Assembly (NCBI GenBank): GCA_011523425.1
Contig: WTGU01000152.1
Location: 42,515 to 106,514 of the forward strand
Length of the DNA: 64,000 nt
DNA from: Alphaproteobacteria bacterium
GTDB taxonomy: Bacteria; Pseudomonadota; Alphaproteobacteria; UBA828
Direction of reading: 5' to 3'
Shown here: positions 44,303 to 53,919 of the stretch, piece after piece
How positions within the stretch are numbered: the stretch's first letter is position 1
Layout: every line of letters starts with the position of its first letter
Notes under the pieces: model-generated
Databases searched by the model: none
Seen by the model: the letters and a program-made list of their open reading frames with translations, nothing else
Told to the model about the DNA's origin: nothing
Made by a program: the position numbers and the translations under genes

Positions 44303-45486
44303 CGTTCCACGAGCGCGATGCGTTTGTTGTACCAGTTCATGAAGGCCGACGTGAGCAGGCTCAGCACCAGGTAGAACGCCATGTAGAGCGAGATCACCTC
44401 GAGCGCCTGGCCGCTCTGGTTGAGGATGGTGTCGCCGATCGAGACGATGTCCTGATAGCCGATGGCGACGGCGAGCGAGGAGTTCTTGGTCAGGTTGAGG
44501 TACTGGCTCGTCATCGGCGGAATGATCACCCGGAGCGCCTGCGGCAGGATGATCTTGCGCATGGTCAGCCCGCGCCGGAGCCCGAGCGCGCCGGACGCCT
44601 CGGTCTGCCCCTTGGAGACCGAGAGAATCCCGCCGCGCACGATCTCGGAGATGAAGGCGCCGGTATAGGTGGAGAGTGCCAGCCACAGCGCTATCAGCTC
44701 AGGCGTGATGTTGAAGCCGCCCTTCAGGTTGAACTTCTTCTTCTCCGGAAGGTCGAAGTCGAGCGGCTGACCGACGGCGAAGTAGACGATCACGGGGATG
44801 CCCACGATCAGCCCCAGCCCGATCCAGCCGACCGGGAAGGTGCGGCCGGTCGCGTCCTGGCGCTTCCTCGCCCAGCGCCTGACCAGGACGGTGGCGGCTA
44901 TGCCCACCGCGATCATCGCCAGCACGATCGCCGAGCCGTCCTCGAAGATAGGCGAAGGCAGGAAAATGCCGCGATTGTTGAGAAAGGCGGCATCGCCGAT
45001 CGAAATGCTGTCGCGCACCCGGGGCAGCGCCAGCATGATCAGCCACCAGAAGATGATCTGCAGCAGCACCGGGACGTTGCGGGTGAACTCGACCCAGACC
45101 CCCACGATGCGGCTGATCAGGAAGTTGTTGGAGAGCCTGAGCACGCCCGTGACGAAGCCGATGACCGTGGCCATGGCGATGCCCATCACGGCGACGAGGA
45201 TGGTGTTGAGCGCACCGACGACGAACGCCTGCCCGTAGGTCGAGGTGGAGGCGTAGTCGAGGAGGCGCTGGTTGATGTCGAAGTTGGCGGTATCGAAGAG
45301 GAAGCCGTAGCCGGACGAGAGGCCGGCTTCCCTGAGGTTCGTGATCGTGTTCGAGACGATGAAGGCGGCGAGCCCTGCCAGCCCGAGCACGATGATGATC
45401 TGGAAGATGACGCCGCGGGCGCGCTCGTCGGTCCAGGCGCGACTTATGTCGAAGCCGCCGCCACCTGAGGGCGCTTTATCGGTCAC
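44299..45486 (-). CDS. aapQ: General L-amino-acid ABC transporter permease AapQ
   Basis: A 395-residue permease starting with GTG at 45486 (GAGGAGGG upstream). Eight or so hydrophobic segments; the HisM-like core has 'LIVGIPVIVYFAVGQPLDFDLP' and the EAA loop 'QTEASGALGLRRGLTMRKIILPQALRV' near residues 300-325. The long insertion between the first and second halves is diagnostic of AapQ. Separated from aapJ by 113 bp that carry a strong terminator-like hairpin, so it is probably expressed below the binding protein. Confidence 0.94.
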   Translation of the reverse strand: MTDKAPSGGGGFDISRAWTDERARGVIFQIIIVLGLAGLAAFIVSNTITNLREAGLSSGYGFLFDTANFDINQRLLDYASTSTYGQAFVVGALNTILVAVMGIAMATVIGFVTGVLRLSNNFLISRIVGVWVEFTRNVPVLLQIIFWWLIMLALPRVRDSISIGDAAFLNNRGIFLPSPIFEDGSAIVLAMIAVGIAATVLVRRWARKRQDATGRTFPVGWIGLGLIVGIPVIVYFAVGQPLDFDLPEKKKFNLKGGFNITPELIALWLALSTYTGAFISEIVRGGILSVSKGQTEASGALGLRRGLTMRKIILPQALRVIIPPMTSQYLNLTKNSSLAVAIGYQDIVSIGDTILNQSGQALEVISLYMAFYLVLSLLTSAFMNWYNKRIALVER

Positions 45487-45549
45487 GGTGGCGCCGCCCT
45501 CCTCGCGTTAACTGAGCGACATCTCTGTCGCTGAGGAGCCCTCGCCGGG

Positions 45550-45588
45550 AAAAACACCGTCCCGCCCGACCGTGTGGGCGGGACGGTG
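45550..45588 (-). terminator. Attenuating intrinsic terminator between aapJ and aapQ
   Basis: On minus the stem CACCGTCCCGCCC / GGGCGGGACGGTG (13 bp, perfect, 8-nt loop) is followed directly by five U. It starts 12 nt after the aapJ stop. This is a textbook intrinsic terminator placed inside an operon; partial readthrough would give an excess of binding protein over permease. Confidence 0.82.
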
Positions 45589-45599
45589 CATCGTCGAAC

Positions 45600-46628
45600 T
45601 TAACGGAACGGAGGCGAATAGAGGATGCCGCCGTCGGTGTAGAGGGCGTTGAGACCGCGGCCCAGGGCCAGCGGACTGTCGGCGCCGATGTAGCGGTCGA
45701 AGATCTCGGCGTAGTTGCCTTCCGCCGCGATCGCACGGACCGCCCACTGCGCGTCAAGGCCCAGCATCTCGCCCAGAGAGCCTTCCGAGCCGAGCATCCG
45801 GTTGATCTCCGGATGATCCGTCCCGTTCGCCATCTCCGCCACGTTCGCCTGGGTCACGCCAAGCTCCTCGGCCGTGATCAGCGCGTTCAGCGTCCAGCGC
45901 GCGATGTCCGCCCACTGGTCGTCGCCCTGGCGCACCAGCGGCCCGAGCGGCTCCTTCGAGACGATCTCCGGGAACACCATGTGATCGCCGGGGTTCTCGA
46001 AGGTGGTCCGCGTCGCCGCGAGGCCCGATGCATCGGTCGTGTAGACGTCGCACCGCTCCGCCTCGTAGGCCGCGCGGGCCTCGGCGTTGGTCTCGATCGG
46101 CACCGGCTCGTAGGTGATGCCGTTGACGCGGAAGAAGTCCGCCAGGTTGAGCTCGGTGGTGGTGCCGGTCTGGATGCAGACCGAGGCGCCGTCGAGCTCG
46201 GTGGCGCTGCCGATGCCGAGCGCCGTGCGGCCGATGAAGCCCTGGCCGTCATAGTAGCTGACGCCGATGAAGGTGAAGCCGAGGTCGACATCGCGCGAGA
46301 AGGTCCAGGTGGTGTTGCGCGAGAGCACGTCGATCTCGCCGGACGCCAGCGCCGGGAAGCGCGTCTTGCCGGTCAGGTTGACGAAGGAAATCGCGCTGGC
46401 GTCGCCGAGAACGGCGGCCGCCATCGCCCGGCAGTACGCCACGTCGAAGCCGGTCCAGTTGCCCGCGTCATCGGTGTAGGCAAAGCCCGGCAGGCCGGTG
46501 TTGATGCCGCACTTGAGGGTGCCGGCGGCCTTCACGTCGTCGAGTGTTGCTGCCTGGCCCGGGATCGCGCCCGCTGCCACCAGCGCGCCGGCCACCGCGA
46601 CGGCGCTTGCAATTTTCTTGAAGTTCAT
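45600..46628 (-). CDS. aapJ: General L-amino-acid ABC transporter substrate-binding protein AapJ
   Basis: A 342-residue periplasmic protein. The signal peptide ends after 'AIPGQA' (about residue 26). SBP_bac_3 features: 'LKCGINTGLPGFAYTDDAGNW' near residue 38, 'GFDVAYCRAMAAAVLGD' near 60 and 'RNTTWTFSRDVDLGFTF' near 105, then 'YFGVTQANVAEM'-like end with Arg-Asn-Gly features of AapJ/BztA. It binds many L-amino acids. SD GGAGGAC precedes the ATG. First gene of the operon, followed by the attenuator hairpin at 45550-45588. Confidence 0.94.
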   Translation of the reverse strand: MNFKKIASAVAVAGALVAAGAIPGQAATLDDVKAAGTLKCGINTGLPGFAYTDDAGNWTGFDVAYCRAMAAAVLGDASAISFVNLTGKTRFPALASGEIDVLSRNTTWTFSRDVDLGFTFIGVSYYDGQGFIGRTALGIGSATELDGASVCIQTGTTTELNLADFFRVNGITYEPVPIETNAEARAAYEAERCDVYTTDASGLAATRTTFENPGDHMVFPEIVSKEPLGPLVRQGDDQWADIARWTLNALITAEELGVTQANVAEMANGTDHPEINRMLGSEGSLGEMLGLDAQWAVRAIAAEGNYAEIFDRYIGADSPLALGRGLNALYTDGGILYSPPFR

Positions 46629-47129
46629 CCCCGTCCTCCAGTGTCAGATGCAGATGTTACGCACGCCAGCCATCAGCGGCTTGTCGGCGCCCGGGAGGAC
46701 TGGAGCTCGCCGCCCGGCCACCTCGGCGCACGTGAGGAGGTCAGTCTAGGCACCGCAGCCGCGGCGAAGCAAGTGTCAGATCGGTTAAACACCATGCCGA
46801 TTGCATCATTTAGACATGCCGCAACCGCCCGATTAGAAATGCAAATCCCCGGTGGCGCGACACTCGTGACTGTCGCCTAGCTGCCACCTAACTGCCGCCG
46901 ATCGGCCGCCCTTGAGGCCGGCCGGCCGGGGCGGGATGATGCGCGCGGCGCGACGACGGGAAGATTCGCGGCCGCTCGGGGCCGGGAAGAGCGGGGCGGG
47001 GGCGGTCGTGACGAAGTCAGCGGAAGCGGCGGCCGGCCGGATCGGGAGCCCCCGCCGGGCCCGCCGTGGAAGCGGGCGGGGTGAGGCCCTGCGAGGCAGG
47101 CCAAACCCCTCGCCCACACGGCCCCGCCG
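46629..47129. promoter_or_regulatory. Regulatory gap upstream of aapJ
   Basis: No gene is credible in these 501 bp. The 46745-46860 part is much more A+T-rich than the rest and contains short near-palindromes; it is the likely aapJ promoter/operator zone. I looked for a sigma-54 GG-N10-GC site and did not find one. The part from 46880 to 47129 is GC-rich with no clear signal. Confidence 0.4.
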
Positions 47130-48056
47130 GTGACGGGCACGGTCTCCCCGCCCGGCGGCTCAGAGCCGCTGCCGCGCCGGGGCTTCCTCCTGCTCGCGGC
47201 GCTGACGCTGCTCTGGGGCGTCAACTGGCCGATGCTCAAGCTCGCGCTCAGCGAGCTCCCGGTGCTGACCTTTCGCGGGCTCTGCCTCCTCTGCGCGGGC
47301 CTGATCATCCTCGCCCTCCATCGGGCACTGGGCCGCTCGCTCCGCGTGCCGCGCCGGCAATGGCGCCCGCTGCTGGTCTCGGGCTTCTTCAACATCACCC
47401 TCTGGCATCTGGCGACCGGGTTCGGGCTGCTCTACACGACCTCGGGCCGGGGCGCGATCATCGCCTACACGATGCCGCTTTGGACCGTGCCGATCGGCTA
47501 TGTCGTCCTCGGCGACCGTCCCGGCTGGCGGCGGCTCAGCGCGCTGGCGCTCGGCACCGCCGGTCTCGGCGTGCTGATCGCGAGCGACGCCCATGCCCTC
47601 GGCGCCGCGCCCCTCGGGCCTCTCCTGGTCCTAACCGGCGCGGTCGGCTGGGCCTGCGGCACGGTCGCGCTCAAGCGCGTCGACTGGCAGGTCTCCATGT
47701 GGGTGCTGGTGGGCTGGCAATGCCTGGTCTGCGGCGTGCCGATCTTCATCGCCGCCGCCGTGGTCGACGCGGACTCGCTGCAGTTCCCGTCGCTCTGGCC
47801 GCTCGTCTCGGTGATCTACAACATCCTCGCCCCGTTCGTGATCTGCTACTACCTGTACTATGAGATCGTGCGGCTGTTCCCGACCGGCGTGGCGACCATC
47901 GGCACGCTCGGCATTCCCATGATCGGCCTGTTCAGCGGGGCGCTGATCCTGGGCGAGCCGCTCGGCTGGACCGAGTTCACGGCGCTTGGCCTGGTCGTCG
48001 CCGCGCTCGCGGTGCCGGTGGTGACGCGGCCCGAGAGCTTCTCGCGCGGTGGGTGA
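47130..48056 (+). CDS. EamA/DMT-family permease
   Basis: A 308-residue inner-membrane protein with ten hydrophobic segments in two EamA repeats; the first opens with 'LLAALTLLWGVNWPMLKLAL' (near residue 20) and the second with 'LGPLLVLTGAVGWACGTVALK' (near 160). Such proteins export amino acids or metabolites, or take up nucleotide sugars. GTG start at 47130, weak SD; the first 15 residues are Pro/Gly rich and not conserved, so the start is uncertain. The stop lies about 20 nt before the next ATG, so the two may be cotranscribed. Confidence 0.85.
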   Translation: MTGTVSPPGGSEPLPRRGFLLLAALTLLWGVNWPMLKLALSELPVLTFRGLCLLCAGLIILALHRALGRSLRVPRRQWRPLLVSGFFNITLWHLATGFGLLYTTSGRGAIIAYTMPLWTVPIGYVVLGDRPGWRRLSALALGTAGLGVLIASDAHALGAAPLGPLLVLTGAVGWACGTVALKRVDWQVSMWVLVGWQCLVCGVPIFIAAAVVDADSLQFPSLWPLVSVIYNILAPFVICYYLYYEIVRLFPTGVATIGTLGIPMIGLFSGALILGEPLGWTEFTALGLVVAALAVPVVTRPESFSRGG

Positions 48057-48075
48057 GGGACGGGCGGGGGACGCG

Positions 48076-49047
48076 ATGCGGCGCTGCTGGGTGCTGACCT
48101 CTGGCATCGCCGGCACCGAGAACCAGTGCCTGGGCCTCGCCGAGGCGATGGGCGAGGAGCCGGTGGTGAAGCGCAGCACCCCGGCGTCGCCCTGGCGCCA
48201 TCTGCCGGCGGTGCCCTTCATGCCAAAGCTGGGGGCGCTCGCGGCCGGCAGCGATCCGCTGGAGCCGCCCTGGCCGTCGCTCCTGATCGCAAGCGGGCGC
48301 AGGGCCGTGGGGCTCGCGCTCGGGCTGAGGCGCGCGGCCGGCTGCTTCACGGTCTTCGTTCAGGACCCGCGGGTGGCGCCCCGGCGCTTCGACCTGGTCA
48401 TCGCCCCGCGCCATGACGGAGTGCGCGGCCCCAACGTGGTCGAGACCCGCACCGCGCTGCACCGGGTGACGCCGGCGCGCCTCGCCGAGGCCGGGCGCCG
48501 CTTCGCGCCCGACCTCGAGGCCCTGCCCCGGCCCCTGGTGGCGGTGCTGGTGGGCGGCGCGAGTCGGCGGCACCGCTTCGAGCCGGCGGACGGCGCAGCG
48601 CTCGGCCGGGCGCTCGCGGCGATGGCGCGGGAGGCAGGCGCCGGCCTCGCGATCACCGCGTCGCGGCGCACCGCGCCCGCGAGCATGGAGGCGCTCGTGC
48701 GGGCGCTGGAGGACACGCCGGCGCAGCTCTGGCGCGGCGAGGGCGAGAACCCCTATTTCGGCTACCTGGCGCTCGCGGATGCGATCGTCGTCACCGGCGA
48801 TTCCGTCAGCATGACCTCGGAGGCCTGCGCCAGCGGCAAGCCCGTCTACGTCGCGCCGATGCGGGGGCGCGGCTCGAAGCGGATCGACCGCTTCTTCCAG
48901 GGGCTTCGCGAGGACCGGCTGATCGCGCCCTTCACCGGCCCGATCGACGACTGGGCGCCGCGCCCGCCGCTCGACGAGACCGCGCGCGCGGCCGGGATCG
49001 TGCGCCGGCACTACGAGCGCTGGCGCGCCGCGCAGGCCGCCCCTTGA
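48076..49047 (+). CDS. ELM1/DUF1022-family protein (possible glycosyltransferase-like)
   Basis: A 323-residue protein of the mitochondrial-fission ELM1-like family found widely in alphaproteobacteria. Visible conserved parts are 'LTSGIAGTENQCLGLAEAMG' near residue 5, 'FVQDPRVAPRRFDLVIAP' near 95, 'VAVLVGGASRRHRF' near 155 and 'NPYFGYLALADAIVVTGDSVSMTSEA' near 225, whose layout recalls GT-B glycosyltransferases. Role in bacteria is not settled. I use the ATG at 48076, with GGGGG upstream; a GTG at 48049 overlapping the permease stop is the alternative and would add nine residues. Confidence 0.82.
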   Translation: MRRCWVLTSGIAGTENQCLGLAEAMGEEPVVKRSTPASPWRHLPAVPFMPKLGALAAGSDPLEPPWPSLLIASGRRAVGLALGLRRAAGCFTVFVQDPRVAPRRFDLVIAPRHDGVRGPNVVETRTALHRVTPARLAEAGRRFAPDLEALPRPLVAVLVGGASRRHRFEPADGAALGRALAAMAREAGAGLAITASRRTAPASMEALVRALEDTPAQLWRGEGENPYFGYLALADAIVVTGDSVSMTSEACASGKPVYVAPMRGRGSKRIDRFFQGLREDRLIAPFTGPIDDWAPRPPLDETARAAGIVRRHYERWRAAQAAP

Positions 49048-49130
49048 ACGGGCGGTGGCGCGGCCCCTATCTTTGCGGAGTGCGGAGAGAGCGGCGCCCG
49101 CCCCGGCGCCGGCCGTAACGGGAGACGCGC

Positions 49131-50099
49131 ATGGCGACGACCCACCGCAGCAAGGTCGTGATCATCGGCTCCGGCCCCGCCGGCTATTCGGCGGCGATCT
49201 ACGCCGCGCGCGCCAACCTGGAGCCGATCATGGTGCAGGGCCTCGAGCCCGGCGGCCAGCTCACCATCACCACCGACGTCGAGAACTATCCGGGCTTCGC
49301 CGACATCGTCCAGGGGCCGTGGCTGATGGAGCAGATGGCGAGCCAGGCCGGGGCGGTGGGCACGCGGCTGATCCACGACATGGTGGTCGCCGTGGATTTC
49401 GGCGAGCGCCCCTTCGTCTGCACCGGCGATTCCGGCGACCTCTACGTGGGCGACACGGTCATCATCTGCACCGGCGCGCAGGCGAAGTGGCTGGGTCTCG
49501 AGAGCGAGCAGCGCTTCATGGGCTTCGGCGTCTCGGCCTGCGCGACCTGCGACGGGTTCTTCTTCCGCGGCAAGGACGTGGCGGTGATCGGCGGCGGCAA
49601 CACGGCCGTCGAGGAGGCGCTCTACCTCACCAACCACGCGCGCACGGTCACCCTCGTCCACCGCCGCGACGCGCTCAGGGCCGAGAAGATCCTCCAGGAC
49701 CGCCTCTTCCGTAACGAGAAGATCGAGGTCCTGTGGGACCATGTGCTGGCGGAGATCGAGGGCGAGAGCGAGCCGCCGGCGGTGACGGGGACCCGGCTGC
49801 GCCACGTCAAGAGCGGCGCGGAGAGGCAGCTTGCGGTGTCGGGCGTGTTCGTCGCCATCGGGCACAGCCCCAACACCGCGCTGTTCGCCGGCCAGCTCGC
49901 GATGGACGACGAGGGCTACATCCTGACCGAGGCCGACAGCACGAAGACCAGCGTGCCGGGCGTCTTCGCCGCCGGCGACGTGCAGGACAAGCTGTTCCGC
50001 CAGGCCGTGACCGCCGCCGGCACCGGCTGCATGGGCGCGCTGGAGGCCGAGAAGTTTCTTGCAGAGGCCGAGACGCCGGAGGCGGCTGCGGCCGCTTGA
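49131..50099 (+). CDS. trxB: Thioredoxin reductase
   Basis: A 322-residue FAD enzyme passing electrons from NADPH to thioredoxin. FAD motif 'IIGSGPAGYSAAIYAARANL' is at residues 10-29, the redox pair in 'CATCDG' near 140, the NADPH motif 'VIGGGNTAVEEALYL' near 154 and the C-terminal 'GVFAAGDVQDKLFRQAVTAAGTG' FAD contact near 280. GGGAGACG precedes the ATG. A lysR-type gene follows after 27 bp on the same strand, an arrangement common in alphaproteobacteria. Cytoplasmic; normal length. Confidence 0.97.
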   Translation: MATTHRSKVVIIGSGPAGYSAAIYAARANLEPIMVQGLEPGGQLTITTDVENYPGFADIVQGPWLMEQMASQAGAVGTRLIHDMVVAVDFGERPFVCTGDSGDLYVGDTVIICTGAQAKWLGLESEQRFMGFGVSACATCDGFFFRGKDVAVIGGGNTAVEEALYLTNHARTVTLVHRRDALRAEKILQDRLFRNEKIEVLWDHVLAEIEGESEPPAVTGTRLRHVKSGAERQLAVSGVFVAIGHSPNTALFAGQLAMDDEGYILTEADSTKTSVPGVFAAGDVQDKLFRQAVTAAGTGCMGALEAEKFLAEAETPEAAAAA

Positions 50100-50126
50100 G
50101 CGCCCGCGCGGCGCCGGACGGGTGCC

Positions 50127-51017
50127 ATGGACTGGAACCGGCTGCGAATCTTTCAGACGGTCGCCGAGAACGGCAGCTTCACCCGCGCCGGCGACATCCT
50201 TGAGCTCAGCCAGTCGGCGGTGAGCCGCCAGATCGCGGCCCTGGAGAAGAGCCTCGGCGTGGTTCTGTTCCACCGTCACTCGCGCGGGCTGCTGCTGACG
50301 GAGCAGGGGGAGGTGCTCTACCGCGCCACCCGCGAGGTCTCGGCCAAGCTCGCGATGACCGAAGCGCAGATCGTCGATTCGCGGGACCGGCCCTCGGGCC
50401 CGCTGACCATCACCACGACGCTCGCCTTCGGCTCGGTGTGGCTCACGCCGCGCATCCGCGCCTTCCACGCCCTCTATCCCGACATCATCGTCACCCTGCT
50501 CACCTCGGACAACATGCTCGACCTCGCCATGCGCGAGGCGGACGTGGCGATCCGCATGAAGGAGCCGACCGAGCCCGACCTCATCCGCCGCCACCTGATG
50601 ACCATCCACTGGCACATCTACGCCGCGCCGGACTATCTCGCGCACTTCGGGCCGATCGAGACGATCGACGACCTCGCCCGCCAGCGCCTGATCATCTACG
50701 GCCAGGGGCCGCTCGCCGATATCGCCGATCCCGAGTGGCTGATTGCCCGCTCGGGCGATCCCCGCGCCGAAGGCCGCATCGTGCTGGAATCGAACAACGT
50801 CTATTGCCTGCGCCAGGCGGCGGAAAGCGGGCTCGGGATCGCCGCGCTGCCCGACTACGTGGCCTGGGGCAGCCGGCAATTGCAGCGGGTGCTGCCGGAG
50901 CTTCAGGGCCCGCCCTTCAACGCCTATTTCACCTATGCCGAGGAGCTGCGCTATTCCAAGCGCATCGGCGTCTTCCGCGACTTCCTGCTGAACGAAGTGG
51001 CCAACTGGCGCTTCTGA
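50127..51017 (+). CDS. LysR-family transcriptional regulator
   Basis: A 296-residue LTTR. The winged HTH spans residues 1-62 ('FQTVAENGSFTRAGDILELSQSAVSRQIAALE'), followed by a linker helix and a periplasmic-binding-like effector domain ('LTITTTLAFGSVWLTPRI'). It lies 27 bp after trxB. In related genomes such a regulator follows trxB, but its targets are unknown; autoregulation and regulation of nearby redox genes are possible. It ends 120 bp before the structured RNA at 51139. Confidence 0.9.
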   Translation: MDWNRLRIFQTVAENGSFTRAGDILELSQSAVSRQIAALEKSLGVVLFHRHSRGLLLTEQGEVLYRATREVSAKLAMTEAQIVDSRDRPSGPLTITTTLAFGSVWLTPRIRAFHALYPDIIVTLLTSDNMLDLAMREADVAIRMKEPTEPDLIRRHLMTIHWHIYAAPDYLAHFGPIETIDDLARQRLIIYGQGPLADIADPEWLIARSGDPRAEGRIVLESNNVYCLRQAAESGLGIAALPDYVAWGSRQLQRVLPELQGPPFNAYFTYAEELRYSKRIGVFRDFLLNEVANWRF

Positions 51018-51138
51018 TGCCGGTCAGGCTATGCGTTCCCTGCATGGCTGACCTGCTTCCCATCCCCTAGCGCCGGCGCGCCGCAGGCCATAAATACTGC
51101 ACCGCAGCATGGCGCATGAGTCATGCCGCGAGGATTTC

Positions 51139-51268
51139 GCCGGGGCGGCCTATCCCCGGCACACCGTCTTCAGGTGCAAGGCCTGAAGGGGATCTTCGGA
51201 TCCCACGTCTCCTAGACGTGAAGCCTCCCTGTTAGACTGGCCGGGTCTTCGGACCCGGCCACTTTTTT
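51139..51268 (+). ncRNA. Candidate structured small RNA
   Basis: Four hairpins follow one another before a terminator: GCCGGGG/CCCCGGC (51139-51160), CACC/GGTG (51162-51176), GGGATC-TTCG-GATCCC (51189-51204) and ACGTCT-CCT-AGACGT (51205-51219). The two last are directly stacked and enclosed by AGGC/GCCT. A single-stranded CCUCCCUGUUAGACU (51224-51238) precedes the terminator stem. An exposed anti-Shine-Dalgarno-like CCUCCC before a UUCG terminator recalls alphaproteobacterial trans-acting RNAs of the suhB/mmgR kind. Family assignment is a guess; the 5' end is not defined and could be nearer lysR. Confidence 0.6.
51239..51268 (+). terminator. Strong intrinsic terminator
   Basis: A 9-bp perfect stem GGCCGGGTC / GACCCGGCC with a TTCG tetraloop is followed by AC and six T (51263-51268). 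It ends the candidate RNA and any lysR transcript reading through. Confidence 0.9.
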
Positions 51269-51445
51269 GCGCGCTGCACACGGCGCGCCCGCAGCGCTCC
51301 TGCCATGCGCCCGGCGCGCGCATGCCCCGCAGCGGCCCGTGGGGCCGCCGAGAGGGGCAAATCGAGACGGTGGAGACGATCCGGCGGGCGGAACGGGCGG
51401 GAACGGCGGCCGCCCCCGCGGCCGCCTGCACCCCGCCGGGCGGCG

Positions 51446-52435
51446 CTACATGAAGAGCGGCTCGTTCTCCATGCCGGTGTAGAGCGATGCGACCTGTTCG
51501 GCGTAGCCGTTGTAGAGCTGCGTGGGCAGCCGCTCCATCCCGTCCGGGCCGTAGAACTTCTCGTTCGCCTGGCTCCAGCGCGGGTGCGACACCTCGGGGT
51601 TGACGTTGGCCCAGAAGCCGTACTCGTTGCCCGCGAGCTCCTCCCAGAAGGAGACCGGCCGGTCTTCGGTGAAGCTGAAGCGGACGATGCCCTTGATGTG
51701 CTTGAAGCCGTACTTCCACGGCACGGCGAGGCGGAGCGGGGCGCCGTTCTGCTTCGGGATCGGCTTGCCGTAATAGCCGGTGGCGATGAAGGAAAGCTCG
51801 TTCGCGGCTTCCTCCATGGTCAGGCCCTCGATATAGGGCCAGGGATACCAGAACTGCCTCTGGCCCTCCGCCACGTCGTCGTCCTCGAAGGTCTGCATGA
51901 GCAGATACCTGGCGTCGCCCAGCGGCCGCGCGAAATCGAGCAGCGCCTTGAGCGGGAAGCCGCTGTAGGGGACGGCGATGGACCAGGCCTCGACGCAGCG
52001 GTGGCGGTAGAGCCGCTCCTCGAGCGGCATCTTCGCCAGCAGGTCGTCGATGCCGATCTCCATCGGCTCCTCCACCAGCCCGTCGAACTGGACCGTCCAG
52101 GGCCGGATCGGGAGCTTCTGGGCCTGCTGCCAGATCTCCTTGTAGGAGCCGAACTCGTAGTAGTTGTTGTAGGTGGTGGCGAAGTCCTCCGGCGTGAGCG
52201 GCCGGTCGAGGGTGTAGGCCGGGTTCTGCTCCACCGGGTAGAGGTGGGCGGTGGGGTCTTCCTGATCGTCCGCGCGCGCAGGCCCCAGCCCGCCCGCGAA
52301 CGGCAGCGCAGCGCCTGCTGCCAGCAACGGGCCGGTGGCGAGGCCCTTGAGCAGCGTGCGCCGGTTCATGAACACCGATTCCGGGGTTGCGGCGGAATCC
52401 GGCAGCTCCCAGCCCCGCTTGATCTTGATCAGCAT
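51446..52435 (-). CDS. msrP: Protein-methionine-sulfoxide reductase catalytic subunit MsrP
   Basis: A 329-residue periplasmic molybdoenzyme (YedY) that repairs methionine sulfoxide. A Tat signal is seen: 'MNRRTLLKGLATG' (near residue 23) then a hydrophobic stretch. The Mo-ligand Cys lies in 'YRHRCVEAWSIAVPYSGFPL' (near 145); 'NYYEFGSYKEIW' and the 'GFWANVNPEVSHPRW' end are also typical. ATG at 52435 has GGAGG seven bases upstream. The haem-binding partner msrQ, normally adjacent, is not in the window, so electrons must come from an msrQ elsewhere or another donor. Confidence 0.94.
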   Translation of the reverse strand: MLIKIKRGWELPDSAATPESVFMNRRTLLKGLATGPLLAAGAALPFAGGLGPARADDQEDPTAHLYPVEQNPAYTLDRPLTPEDFATTYNNYYEFGSYKEIWQQAQKLPIRPWTVQFDGLVEEPMEIGIDDLLAKMPLEERLYRHRCVEAWSIAVPYSGFPLKALLDFARPLGDARYLLMQTFEDDDVAEGQRQFWYPWPYIEGLTMEEAANELSFIATGYYGKPIPKQNGAPLRLAVPWKYGFKHIKGIVRFSFTEDRPVSFWEELAGNEYGFWANVNPEVSHPRWSQANEKFYGPDGMERLPTQLYNGYAEQVASLYTGMENEPLFM

Positions 52436-52564
52436 CGAGGACCCTCCGCTCGTCTCAGTTGCGTCCCGCCCCGGCGCGCGTGCACGGGGCTCTTGCGGAG
52501 AGACATGGCACCGCCGCGCGCTCACGGCAACTCAACGCTGCGTGAGCGGTCCGTCAGGCCGCCC

Positions 52565-53797
<1,233 letters not shown>

Positions 53798-53919
53798 CTA
53801 CGCGGAGCCCCCGCCTGCCACAAGCGCCCGCCCGGGCTTGACCCGCGGCGCACCCGCTAGGGCGCAACATGCTAAGCTCGGCCAAGGCCGAGGTCAGCCC
53901 GAGGAGCGCGCGCCACGCC

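Larger units (their letters stand above)
51018..51445. other. Gap between lysR and msrP with structured RNA
   Basis: No protein gene is credible in these 428 bp. Bases 51139-51268 form a chain of hairpins ending in an intrinsic terminator (described separately). The part 51270-51445 is GC-rich and featureless to me; it is downstream of msrP on minus and may carry its 3' end. Confidence 0.5.

Noticed and set aside
46745..46860. Possible sigma-54 promoter upstream of aapJ
   Set aside because: GG pairs occur in the A+T-rich patch on minus, but none has GC at the required ten-base spacing.
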